This document shows positions 1 through 8,038 of a stretch of DNA of 64,000 nt, one piece after another; the first letter of the stretch is position 1, and each line of letters starts with the position of its first letter. The position numbers and the translations under genes were made by a program. The DNA is from Pelagomonas calceolata. Taxonomy: Eukaryota; Sar; Pelagophyceae; Pelagomonadales; Pelagomonadaceae. Where the stretch lies: positions 2,294,001 through 2,358,000 of the forward strand of contig CAKKNE010000004.1 of assembly GCA_918797485.1 (NCBI GenBank). Direction: 5' to 3'. The notes under the pieces were generated by a model, which was not told the origin of the DNA, searched no databases, and was given only the letters and a program-made list of their open reading frames with translations.

Positions 1-1458
1 TTCAGCTGCCGGTGGTTCCACTGCCGACGCTGGGGCTTCCGCGCCGGACGCCTCTTCGGCGGCGGGCGCCTCCGCGACGGCCGGCAGCGCCGCGTCGCCG
101 GGCCGCACGCGCGCCGCGAAGGCGTCGTCCGGCGTGGACGCGGGCACGACGACCGTGTCCCCGGGCGTCACCACGGGCGGCATGCCGGCGGCGCGCGTCT
201 TCTCCGCCGGCGGCGCGGGCGCGGGCACGGCCGGCGTCACGGCGGCCGCCGCCGGCGCGACGGCCGGCGTCGGCGCAGCTGCCGCGGCCGGCGCGACCGC
301 GGGCGTCGGCGCGGCCGGACGCACGACGACGGCCGGCGTCGGCGCGGGCGTCGACTCCCAGGGCCGCTCGCCGTCGTGCTCCGGCAGCACGACGCCCTCG
401 TCCTCATCGTCCTGCTGGTCGCCACCTTCGTCGTCCGAGGACTCGGCGAAGTAGCCCGCGGGCCGCTCGCGCCGCGGCGGCGGGGCGGCCGCGGGCGGCG
501 CGGGCGCGCGCGGCGGCGGCGGCAGGACGCCGCGGAGGACGAGCCGCGCCATCTCCTCTCTCAACCTCTCGTTCTCCGCGCGCAACCTATCTGTTTCCGT
601 CGACATCTGCTCGCCGACGACGACGGCCAGCGCGCCCAGGGCCTTGGACTGGGGCACCGGCCGGTCCGGGTCGGCCGGCGGCGGCGGCCTCGGTTGCGGT
701 TTTTGCGCCTCGGCCTTCTTCGCCGTGCGCAGCGCCAGGACCTGGCCCTCGAGCGCGCCGACTCGAGATAGCAACGCCGCGACGTCGTCCTGCTTCTGAA
801 GAGGCGGCTCCTGCTTCGGCTTCACGACTTTGTCCAGGGGCTTCGACGCGGGCCCGACGTTGCTCCGCAACACTTGCGCGACGCGGCCGCCGCCCGCCGC
901 CAGCACCGTCGAGTCCAACAAAGCGTCGTGGCGCTTCCGCAATGCATCTAAATCAGCTTGTAAACGTTGGGCCTTCGCGTCCTTGGCGCGCGCCAACTCG
1001 GCCGCCGCCGCGGCGTCGCCCCGCGTCCGCGTCGTGCGCTCGCGGACGCGAGAGGCTTCTGCTCTAGCAGAAGCCGCCCTAGCTTCCGCAGCGGCCCGGC
1101 CCGCGTCGGCGGCCACGGACCGCGCGCGCGCGTCCGCCATGCGGTTGCTCGCGTCTTTGAGTGCTGCCCTGAGCGCCTCGGCGTCCCGCAGCGCCGCGAT
1201 GGTCTCGTCGCGCTCGACCTCGACCTGCTTGCGCAGCCGCTCGTTGTCCCGCATCGCCGCGGCTGCCTCGCGCTCCAACCGATCGATCTTCTCCGCTTGC
1301 GAATGTTGGATGTCCTCGGGGGCCCATCGAAAGGCCGCCTCCTGGCGGTCGTTCTCGTCGCCCTTGACGGGGACAGCCTTGGGCACCTTGGCCTGCGACT
1401 CCGCGACGGCGCCATCGATGACGTCGGCCACGATTTCGCCGGTCGCTAGGTCCGCCAT
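1..1458 (-). CDS. Coiled-coil, Ala/Pro-rich protein (C-terminus beyond window)
   Basis: An uninterrupted frame runs from the ATG at 1458 to the first base of the window, 486 codons with no stop, so the C-terminus is missing. Residues about 50-185 are rich in Glu, Arg and Ala with heptad-like spacing (RLEREAAAAMRDNERLRKQ), typical of a long coiled coil. A second short coil (TDRLRAENERLREEMARL) is followed by a proline tract, an acidic patch (SSDDEGGDQQDDEDEG) and low-complexity TPAV/AP repeats. No enzymatic motif is visible. Such proteins are usually scaffolds, but that is inference. The CTAG-armed element at 1641 lies 182 bp upstream. Frame choice rests on the ATG and on coding-like composition. 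Confidence 0.75.
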   Translation of the reverse strand, partial: MADLATGEIVADVIDGAVAESQAKVPKAVPVKGDENDRQEAAFRWAPEDIQHSQAEKIDRLEREAAAAMRDNERLRKQVEVERDETIAALRDAEALRAALKDASNRMADARARSVAADAGRAAAEARAASARAEASRVRERTTRTRGDAAAAAELARAKDAKAQRLQADLDALRKRHDALLDSTVLAAGGGRVAQVLRSNVGPASKPLDKVVKPKQEPPLQKQDDVAALLSRVGALEGQVLALRTAKKAEAQKPQPRPPPPADPDRPVPQSKALGALAVVVGEQMSTETDRLRAENERLREEMARLVLRGVLPPPPRAPAPPAAAPPPRRERPAGYFAESSDDEGGDQQDDEDEGVVLPEHDGERPWESTPAPTPAVVVRPAAPTPAVAPAAAAAPTPAVAPAAAAVTPAVPAPAPPAEKTRAAGMPPVVTPGDTVVVPASTPDDAFAARVRPGDAALPAVAEAPAAEEASGAEAPASAVEPPAAE

Positions 1459-1640
1459 GGTCCTCGCTGCCTGTTGGGTTGCCCTCCAGCCCAGCGGCGA
1501 ACGGGCAGCCCTTCGCAAACGACACACCTTGAGCCCAACCGTGTCCTCTAGCGCTCGACTTGTCGCTGGATTTGTCCCAGCAGTCCGTTCACTGGCATGT
1601 AGTGCGTGGGGGACCGGCGGGTGAGGAGGCGCTGCGCTTG

Positions 1641-1662
1641 CTAGTGTCTTACAGGCCGCTAG
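1641..1662 (-). promoter_or_regulatory. CTAG-armed upstream element, copy 1
   Basis: Imperfect palindrome: CTAG arms around a TGTCTTACA core. Strand is given so that '+' reads CTAGCGG - TGTAAGA - CACTAG. It lies in the divergent intergenic region between the coiled-coil gene (182 bp to its ATG at 1458) and the SNARE gene (208 bp to 1871). Confidence 0.75.
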
Positions 1663-1870
1663 ATAGCTCCAAATAATGCTCAGTCCGCGCGGGCCAAACA
1701 CTAGGCGCATTCATTCGGACAGGAGACGCATTCACCCGAGGAGGACGCGCTTTGACGAGTTCCTCCCCGGCCGGCCTCACGCGGACTCAGCCGGACCGGA
1801 GGCGCGCCACACAAGTGCGCAGCTCAGCAGCACTCTTCCGGCGCCCGCACCAGCGGCCGACGCGACAGCC

Positions 1871-2158
1871 ATGTCGGCCCGCGAGCGCCTCGCGGCCCAG
1901 GACGCGCAGCTCGAGCGCCTCGGCGCCGGCGTCGACCGCATCCGGAACCTCGGCGAGACGATGCATGACGAGACCCGCCAACAACTGGGCTTGCTGGATC
2001 AGTTGGAGGGCGACGTCGACAAGACGACGTCCGGCATCCGCGAGGAAACGAAGCACGCGGAAGACGTCGCCGTGAGCGGCCAGACCTTCTACATGTACGT
2101 CTGCATCGCGATCCTGATCCTGGTCATGGTCCTCGAGCTCATCATCGGCCTGCAGTAG
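1871..2158 (+). CDS. Tail-anchored Q-SNARE-like protein
   Basis: A 95-residue protein from the ATG at 1871. Residues about 10-65 form a heptad-spaced SNARE-motif helix (GETMHDETRQQLGLLDQLEG and following DVDKTTSG), close in pattern to Qc or Bet1/SYP5-type SNAREs. Residues about 73-94 are a strongly hydrophobic C-terminal anchor with almost no lumenal tail. The family drives membrane fusion in the secretory or endosomal pathway as part of a four-helix bundle. I cannot fix the zero-layer residue or the subfamily by eye, so Qb versus Qc and the compartment are open. There is no N-terminal regulatory domain. The 3' end lies 35 bp from that of the opposing fragment at 2194. Confidence 0.7.
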   Translation: MSARERLAAQDAQLERLGAGVDRIRNLGETMHDETRQQLGLLDQLEGDVDKTTSGIREETKHAEDVAVSGQTFYMYVCIAILILVMVLELIIGLQ

Positions 2159-2193
2159 GTAGTAGGCCACCCCTGTTCGTTAAATCTTGATAG

Positions 2194-2532
2194 TTACGTT
2201 AGTCTTGTTCGCCAGAAGTGTTTCGAGGGGCCGTTGAAGTGCAAAAGGCACGCCGTCGAGCCGCCGGCGAGGAGCGAGTCCTCCGGGGCGTCCTTACGGC
2301 GCGCCGACGGCGTTAAGCGAAACGCGTTCGTCACAAGCTCGGCGCAGTAGTCGAGCGTGAGGCGTGACTCTCCCGCGACGCCGCGCGTGAAGTAGGTCGT
2401 GAACTTGCCTTGGTCGGTGCGGCCCGACGTTTTTTGTGAGGTCAACGCGGTCTGCGTCATGCGCAAGAGGTCCGCGACCCGGCCGCCAAAGACGCCGGTG
2501 TTCGCGTAGCGTAGGCGCGGCGGATCTGCGCA
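2194..2532 (-). pseudogene. Glycosyltransferase fragment (PLOD/procollagen-type GT domain, C-terminal part)
   Basis: An open frame of about 112 codons that follows directly on an in-frame TAA and has no ATG until 2460. It reads RLRYANTGVFGGRVADLLR, then TDQGKFTTYFTRG and LTLDYCAELVTNAFRL. This resembles the acceptor half of the glucosyltransferase domain of lysyl hydroxylases and related collagen glycosyltransferases (YxNSGxxxG, then DDQxxFTxxY, then LDxxxxIFQ), as I recall that family. The DxD-bearing N-terminal half is absent. The frame is cut off 46 bp from the CTAG-armed element at 2578, beyond which the carrier gene starts on the other strand. Most likely a decayed 3' fragment; an unrecognised upstream exon cannot be excluded. 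Confidence 0.45.
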
Positions 2533-2577
2533 TTATCCTCTAAGCCGACAGAGTTTAGTGCACTAGTGAGCCCCGAG

Positions 2578-2599
2578 CTAGCGGCATGTAAGGCACTAG
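2578..2599 (+). promoter_or_regulatory. CTAG-armed upstream element, copy 2
   Basis: CTAGCGG left arm, ATGTAAGG core, CACTAG right arm followed by CAAGC. It lies 135 bp upstream of the mitochondrial carrier ATG at 2735. Confidence 0.75.
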
Positions 2600-2734
2600 C
2601 AAGCTTCCTCCTTTGAATGGCAAGTCCTGCCCAAACGCTGCGCACGGCCTGCGATACGTTTCGGTCCGATCTCTATTCTTCTCCACTCGGCGACTCCACC
2701 TCTTTGGTTGCAACCGGTGCAGCAGTGCGGCAGC

Positions 2735-3574
2735 ATGGACTCCTTGCTAAGTGGCAGCCTAGCCGGCATCGTCGCGGACGTCGCCACGCACCCGCTCGGC
2801 ACGGTGAAGACAAGGCTCCAGGTGCAGGGCGCCTCGGCATCATCGCTCACGCGCTACGGCGGCGTCGCGCAGGGCCTGACGCGAATCTTAACAAAAGAAG
2901 GCGTCGGCGCGCTCTACAAGGGCGTCGGCGTCGTCGTGGCGACCGCGGCACCAGCCCAGGGCCTGTTCTTCCTGGGGAACGACACGGCGCGCGAGGCGCT
3001 GCGGCCGCACCTGCCCGCGGCGGCCGCCAGTTTCGCGGCTGGCTGCGTCGCGCAGCTCTGCGGGTCCTTGTGCTGGGTGCCGATGGATACGGTGAAGGAA
3101 CGGCTGCAAGTAGAAGGGCAGCTCAAGCGCGGGTCCAAGGCCGAGCTCGGCGGCTCCTGGAACGCGGTCCGAACGATCCTGCGGCGGGAAGGGTTGCGGG
3201 GATTCTACCCGGCGTATTGGGTCCACCAGGCGACCTGGGCCCCGTTTAACGGCCTGTTCTTCGCCATCTACGAGGCATGCAAGGACGCCGGTGTCCACGG
3301 CCTGGGCAGCGGCGTGGTCGCTGGCGTTGCGGCGGGCTTTTTAACAAACCCGATGGACCTGGTGAAGACGCGGCTGCAGGTGGCCCGAACCGACCCCAGT
3401 ACGTTTGCCTACGCCGGCGCGTTCGACTGCGTGGGGCAGATCCTGCGCCGGGAAGGGCCCCGCGCGTTCCTCGACGGGGCGATCGCGCGCTGCGCGACCG
3501 TCGCCCCCAGATTGACGATCTGCGTCCTCGTGAAGGACGCGATCGCGCCGGGCGTCAAGGAGGTGCTCGGCTAG
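2735..3574 (+). CDS. Mitochondrial carrier family (SLC25) protein
   Basis: 279 residues with the threefold carrier layout: three repeats of about 90 residues, each with a Px(D/E)xx(K/R) signature at the end of an odd-numbered helix. These are PLGTVKTRLQ (residues about 25), PMDTVKERLQ (about 120) and PMDLVKTRLQ (about 210). The first repeat has Gly where the acidic residue is usual. Matching GVGALYKG and GLRGFYPAYW matrix-helix segments follow repeats 1 and 2. The family exchanges metabolites across the inner mitochondrial membrane; the substrate cannot be named from sequence alone. The start is the first ATG; a 9-codon upstream extension begins only with TTG. No intron. Confidence 0.9.
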   Translation: MDSLLSGSLAGIVADVATHPLGTVKTRLQVQGASASSLTRYGGVAQGLTRILTKEGVGALYKGVGVVVATAAPAQGLFFLGNDTAREALRPHLPAAAASFAAGCVAQLCGSLCWVPMDTVKERLQVEGQLKRGSKAELGGSWNAVRTILRREGLRGFYPAYWVHQATWAPFNGLFFAIYEACKDAGVHGLGSGVVAGVAAGFLTNPMDLVKTRLQVARTDPSTFAYAGAFDCVGQILRREGPRAFLDGAIARCATVAPRLTICVLVKDAIAPGVKEVLG

Positions 3575-3641
3575 TTTTGTTGTTTATAAGTATATACACG
3601 TGTACTTGGGGCGGGGGGGTCGCGATCGCGCGCGGGGCCTA

Positions 3642-4022
3642 CTACTTCGGGATCGAGCGCGTCGGGATGTAGTAGAACCACAAGTACGCAATGACCGCCG
3701 GGTAGACCACGAAGAAGATGCCGAGGCGCAGCGCGACGAGGCAGTTGCACGGCTCGGGCGTCGGCTTCGTCTCGGGCGTGACCGGCTCCGGCGCCTTCGA
3801 GAAGTAGCCCGTCAGGCGCTTGAAGGGGCTCGCCCCCGTCGCTTCCTTGCCGCAGGAGCCGGGCACGCGCCCGAAGGGGCTCGCCTCCGTCGCGTCCGTG
3901 GCGGACGGCGTGGGCGTGGCGCTCAGGCCGCCCTCCTCGATGCGGCGCGCTATTTCATCCTTTTTTATCGTGAGATATCTAGCCCTGGGTTTTCCAATGT
4001 CGGCGGTCGGAGGCGTTTCTTA
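3642..4022 (-). CDS. Small C-tail membrane protein, 5' end unresolved
   Basis: The frame is open from a TAA upstream at 4023-4025 down to the stop at 3642, about 126 codons, without any usable ATG, so a short 5' exon is probably missing. A GTAAG donor-like site at 4022 and an AG near 3980 are visible. The protein reads DEIARRIEEGG, then a Ser/Thr/Pro/Gly linker with two ASPF(G/K)R copies, then CNCLVALRLGIFFVVYPAVI, a single membrane segment, with a short polar tail. I do not recognise the family. The opposite strand is noncoding and the gene is convergent with the carrier, 67 bp away. Confidence 0.4.
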
Positions 4023-4109
4023 CGGCTTCAGAGAAGTATTATCCCAGGCAGACGGGCGCTTTGAGATGCGGACAGACGCAAGCTCGCGCCGCGGGCGTGG
4101 TTTCTACGA

Positions 4110-4160
4110 GGTACGGTATGGTGGTACCGTAGGTACCTTATATGGTATACCTGGTATACC
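4110..4160. repeat. GGTAC/GGTATAC palindromic cluster
   Basis: Repeated GGTACC and GGTATACC half-palindromes (for example GGTACGGTATGG, GGTACCGTAGGTACC, GGTATACCTGGTATACC) that can fold into a hairpin. It sits between the small membrane gene and the 3' end of the channel gene. Function unknown. Confidence 0.4.
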
Positions 4161-4267
4161 TTGCCATTATTATTGGCATTACCGCAGTAACCTCGCCGGG
4201 ATAAACTAGATTATCACTCTGGTCGGCACGCGGCAGACACGGTACTAGCGAATAAAACTTACAAAAA

Positions 4268-6277
4268 TTAAGACGTCTCCACCGCCTGCCCCCGTCGCTT
4301 CCGCGCCAGCAGCATGCGGAACTTCGGTCTAATGACTTTCGCCGCGACCTGCCTTACCAATAGATCGTAGGACCGCTTCGCCGCCGCGGTCGCCGCCGTC
4401 CGGAATATAGCATACTCCTCCACAATATGCAGGAGGTCCGCGAGGGGCACGAAGTAGACCTGGGAGTGGCTCTTCGCGCTGCACCCGTAGAGCCACACCT
4501 TGGCCGACGTATGGAGGCAGCAGTCGTCTCCAATCGCGTCGTTGTTCCCGCAGAACACTAATAACTTCGGCCAGGGCGTCGCGCGCTGGAAGGTGAACAA
4601 CCGACCGTCCGCCACCACCCGCAGCCCGTCCGCGGGCGCGCCTTGATCAAAAACGTGGTCGCCGGGGCCGTGGAGCTCATCCCTCATACAGCGCGCCACC
4701 GCTAACAAGGCCATGGTCTTCTTGGCCGGGGCGAACGTACGACATCTCCCCAAAACCTGGACGCGCGCCGCCGCCTCGACGTGCGTCCTCAAGCGCGGCG
4801 GTAGCTTCGCCAACAACCCCGTGTACTTGGCCGTCAGTAATCGATTATGCATGAAGATTAAATGAGCTCGTGCCTTCGTTCGAGCCTCCTGGGGCACGGC
4901 GTGGCGCTCCAAGTACCTATCAAGCACCTTGAGCTGGGCCTTCTTGTCGGGGTCGTCAGAACTGATCTCTTCCATGACGGCCTTGACCTGGCCGATGATG
5001 ATCGCGATAAAAGCAATGGCCACGATCTTCACCCCAATCAGAAAGACGGACTGCAGGAGGTTCGGCCTCGCGGTTGGATGGAACAAAAACGCCGAGGCTC
5101 GCTCCAGCACGGCCCAGTGCAGCGCGAACAGGATCTGCCGCCCGACGGACGCGTCCTTGAGCGCTTCGGGCGGGGCGAAGCGCCGGTGCATCGCGACACT
5201 ACCACCCCAGTCGTTCTCCGTCCTACTGGCGACGCCCCAGAATGCGCACCCAATGAAGTGCATGGCAAGAAAATAAATAAAAACAATAGAAAGCATCTTC
5301 GAGGTCCCAGGGGTCAACCACCCTAAGTCAATCGTCTCGTCGACGACGTCCCTGACCCTTAACATCTTGAGCATGCGGAACACTTTACAAATCTTCAGCA
5401 TCTGGATGAACTTGCAGATCTTCGCAATGCATAGTTGGTCGTCCCCAAACAATACAGACAAAGTATCCAAAGGTATCGAGGCAATAAAGTCGACCCAGAA
5501 CCACCCTCTCAGGTAGTTCAGCGCGATCAGCCTCAAGTCCATGACTACTTCTGCTCCTCTTCTATATCCAGTCACAAAGCCCAGTCCCAAGTCCACCACA
5601 AAGCATAATTCTACAACGACGTTGATCGACTTGAGTGATCCAGGAACCTTCCTGTTGGAGTAAAAAGCCATCTCGATCGGAGCGACGACCATGGTGTAGC
5701 AAACCAGCAAAAAAATAATCGTCGTCCAGGCCGCGTGCTCCTTCGATTGCGGATCAAACACCCATTCGCTCGAGGTGTTGTACTCCTCCTGCTTGGCCGT
5801 CATTTCCAGGATCGCTTGGCTCGCGTTCTCGCCGTGCATGATCGACGTCGGTTGCACTTTGACTCTTCGACGTTTCTTCTTTTTGCAGCACCAGCTTTCG
5901 AAGTCGTGGCGGTGTCTATCCAACGTTTTTAGTGCCGAGTGCACGGCGGGGCTTCTACCCTCTTCATGAGCGTCTGCCACGAGCCGTAATTTGGACTGGA
6001 AGTTCAGAGACCGCGAGAGGTGCCGGTGCGACTTATTGGCCGACGCCTGCTGCTGCCAAGACGCCATGCGCTCGCGTCGCGTCTGTGGCGTCGGCGGTTC
6101 ACTCATTGTTGTCTGTGGCGTGGCCGGGACGTCCGAGCCCTGCGTTTTCCGCTTCGCTTCATTTAACCGCTGCCGCTGCGCGGGCGTCAGGCTGCCACAG
6201 CTTTCCAAAGCTCGCACGGAGGCGGCGAAGCTCGCGGCGGCCGCCTCGACCAAGGCTAGCGACGCGTCGACGTCCAT
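4268..6277 (-). CDS. CNG/EAG-like cation channel subunit with altered pore
   Basis: 669 residues. The basic N-terminal region (to about 160) is followed by six hydrophobic segments: S1 near 183-205 (TTIIFLLVCYTMVVAPIEM), S2 near 215-240, S3 near 255-275, and an S4-like KICKFIQMLKICKVFRMLK near 285-310 with Lys/Arg every third or fourth residue. S5 follows near 330-350, then a pore loop and S6 near 410-430. A C-linker and a cyclic-nucleotide-binding-like beta-roll follow (about 490-610). The family conducts K+ or mixed cations at the plasma membrane. Oddly, the pore loop reads LHWAVLERASAFLFHPTARP and has no GYG, GFG or similar filter. The protein may be a non-conducting or modulatory subunit. 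ATG at 6277, no intron. Confidence 0.8.
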   Translation of the reverse strand: MDVDASLALVEAAAASFAASVRALESCGSLTPAQRQRLNEAKRKTQGSDVPATPQTTMSEPPTPQTRRERMASWQQQASANKSHRHLSRSLNFQSKLRLVADAHEEGRSPAVHSALKTLDRHRHDFESWCCKKKKRRRVKVQPTSIMHGENASQAILEMTAKQEEYNTSSEWVFDPQSKEHAAWTTIIFLLVCYTMVVAPIEMAFYSNRKVPGSLKSINVVVELCFVVDLGLGFVTGYRRGAEVVMDLRLIALNYLRGWFWVDFIASIPLDTLSVLFGDDQLCIAKICKFIQMLKICKVFRMLKMLRVRDVVDETIDLGWLTPGTSKMLSIVFIYFLAMHFIGCAFWGVASRTENDWGGSVAMHRRFAPPEALKDASVGRQILFALHWAVLERASAFLFHPTARPNLLQSVFLIGVKIVAIAFIAIIIGQVKAVMEEISSDDPDKKAQLKVLDRYLERHAVPQEARTKARAHLIFMHNRLLTAKYTGLLAKLPPRLRTHVEAAARVQVLGRCRTFAPAKKTMALLAVARCMRDELHGPGDHVFDQGAPADGLRVVADGRLFTFQRATPWPKLLVFCGNNDAIGDDCCLHTSAKVWLYGCSAKSHSQVYFVPLADLLHIVEEYAIFRTAATAAAKRSYDLLVRQVAAKVIRPKFRMLLARKRRGQAVETS

Positions 6278-6378
6278 CCTGGGCTGCCCTCCTGGCTGCC
6301 CCTAGGCTGCTGGCAACCTCTGCGCAGTGCACGCGGCGCTGACGTGCGCGTAACGCCGAGCTCGTCGAACAAAAATTG

Positions 6379-6400
6379 CTAGTATGTTACCGGCCGCTAG
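6379..6400 (-). promoter_or_regulatory. CTAG-armed upstream element, copy 3
   Basis: CTAG arms, core TATGTTACC. It lies almost exactly midway between two divergent genes: 101 bp to the channel ATG (6277) and 103 bp to the GT8-like ATG (6504). Confidence 0.7.
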
Positions 6401-6503
6401 CGTGGCGCGACGCGCAAAAAAACGCCGTGCGCGGCGCGGAAGCGCTCGAAAAATTAGCGGGGCAGCCTCCGGCTGCACCCTTCGCAGCCATGCGCCGGAA
6501 CCG

Positions 6504-7655
6504 ATGATGAATAGAGGCATAGCATGGGCCCTGCTGGCCGCCGCCGCCCGCGCCGCGTCGACGACGCAGCCCGTGGACCTCTTCTTCGCCATCGACGCGC
6601 CCTACTACCTGGCCATGGTGGCCTGCGCCATGCGGGCGGCGTACGAGCGCACGAACGCAAGTTACCGCTTCTTCGTCCTCCACCGCCATCCATTAACCTC
6701 GAAGCAGATCTGCGCCGCGTCGAAACTCGCGCTCGGGTCGCACTTCGAGGGCTGTTCAACCTTCACGCATGAGCGGGAAGAGACGTCTTGTGAAATAGGC
6801 AAAAAAAACCTCGCCACGGTCAACACCATCGAACTGGTGAAATCGCCGCGCGTGCTCGACGAGATCTACCGGCTTACCGAACTAGATTTCAAGTCGCGGA
6901 AACATGGAGACTGCACGAACCGCGGGGATCTGGTGAACCTGTTTAATCTCGCGCCGGACGCCATCGACCAGTTCCTGTTGCCGCTAGGCGTGACGCGAGC
7001 GGTCTACCTGGACGCGGACGCCTGGCCGGATTCGGATTTTGGGAAGTTTTACGACGCAGCGTCAGAAAAATATACGGCGGTCGCGTTGGCGCGGCGGCGG
7101 AAGCGCTGTGTCCAAGCGGGCGCGACGAAGTGGGAGCGCAAGATGGGGTTAAGTGGCGCGAACTGGAGCGAGGGCTTCCGCCAGGACCTGCCTTATGTTT
7201 ATGAACGATTAGGTAAAACTCTGTACGACCTGGATCAGCGACGGTGGCGCGCCGACTGCTTCCACGTGCCCTCATTAAAACGGTACTGCGAGCTTGGTGT
7301 GGCGGACAGAGTCGTCGACGCGCTGAAGCGCCAGACGCGGGGCGACGGCTCGAAATTGTGGACCTGCGGCCTCCAGCAGCCTCCCTTGTTACTCGCGCTC
7401 GCGAACCGGACGGCGATCCTGCGGCGCGACGATCTGGAGATAGTCGACCCCGCGAAGGGCATCGAGGCCTGCGCCGAGCGGAACCCGAAAATTTCGGTGC
7501 ATTCCGAGAACAAGAACAGCCTGCGGACGCGCGCGATGCGAAGGGAGGGAGGCGACCGCGACGCGGCGCTGGGGGCGCTCCTGAAGCGCCTCGAAAGCGG
7601 CGACGCGGAGGCGTGCGGCGCGCGGCCGTGGCGCGAGAAGAAGGGCTCTGAGTAA
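6504..7655 (+). CDS. Secretory-pathway GT8-like glycosyltransferase
   Basis: 383 residues from the ATG at 6504; a second ATG follows at 6507. The N-terminus NRGIAWALLAAAARA is a signal peptide or short anchor. The body starts with PVDLFFAIDAPYYLAMVACA, the nucleotide-binding strand of GT-A folds. It contains the metal-binding VYLDADAWPDSDF at about residue 167, equivalent to the DxD strand of GT8-type enzymes. Conserved aromatic and Cys positions later (WRADCFHVPSLKRYC) suggest a lumenal, disulphide-bonded enzyme. The family moves a sugar from a UDP-sugar to an acceptor in the ER or Golgi; neither donor nor acceptor can be told. No intron. Confidence 0.7.
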   Translation: MMNRGIAWALLAAAARAASTTQPVDLFFAIDAPYYLAMVACAMRAAYERTNASYRFFVLHRHPLTSKQICAASKLALGSHFEGCSTFTHEREETSCEIGKKNLATVNTIELVKSPRVLDEIYRLTELDFKSRKHGDCTNRGDLVNLFNLAPDAIDQFLLPLGVTRAVYLDADAWPDSDFGKFYDAASEKYTAVALARRRKRCVQAGATKWERKMGLSGANWSEGFRQDLPYVYERLGKTLYDLDQRRWRADCFHVPSLKRYCELGVADRVVDALKRQTRGDGSKLWTCGLQQPPLLLALANRTAILRRDDLEIVDPAKGIEACAERNPKISVHSENKNSLRTRAMRREGGDRDAALGALLKRLESGDAEACGARPWREKKGSE

Positions 7656-7807
7656 TGTGTGCGGTTGTGTAGTGCGATGCGGTCAAACGCGAGCGGCCGC
7701 GGCGCGCGTAAACCTCTCGTATCCGCACGGGGGGGCGTGCTTATGGCGTTTGCGATGGCTTTGCATCGCGAAGACGACTGTAAAGAGATATCGCGCGAAT
7801 TACCTCG

Positions 7808-7829
7808 CTAGTGTCTTACCGAGCGCTAG
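7808..7829 (-). promoter_or_regulatory. CTAG-armed upstream element, copy 4
   Basis: CTAGTGTCTTAC, then CGAG, then CGCTAG. The 383 bp between the GT8-like stop and the next ATG hold nothing else that I recognise. The element lies 209 bp upstream of the ATG at 8039. Confidence 0.7.
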
Positions 7830-8038
7830 CTCGGCTGTGACTTGTGGCGGCGGGGCTTTTAGAGGCCGTGCGCTGCCCGATAACGCCAACCAGTCTTTGT
7901 GCGAAGCACTCCCCGGCTGTGAACGAGCCCTCGTCGAGCGCTGAGGCCACACCGACGGCCTAAAGGGGAAGTGCACTAGTGCATTGCAATCGTCGCCGCG
8001 CGCGCGCACGCGACCGCAGCGATAGTGAAGCCGCAGTG

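Noticed and set aside
12-1067. Plus-strand open frame of about 350 codons rich in Arg and Pro
   Set aside because: It begins with GTG and is the complement of the coiled-coil gene; composition (RRRP, ARAR) is typical of shadow frames in GC-rich genes.
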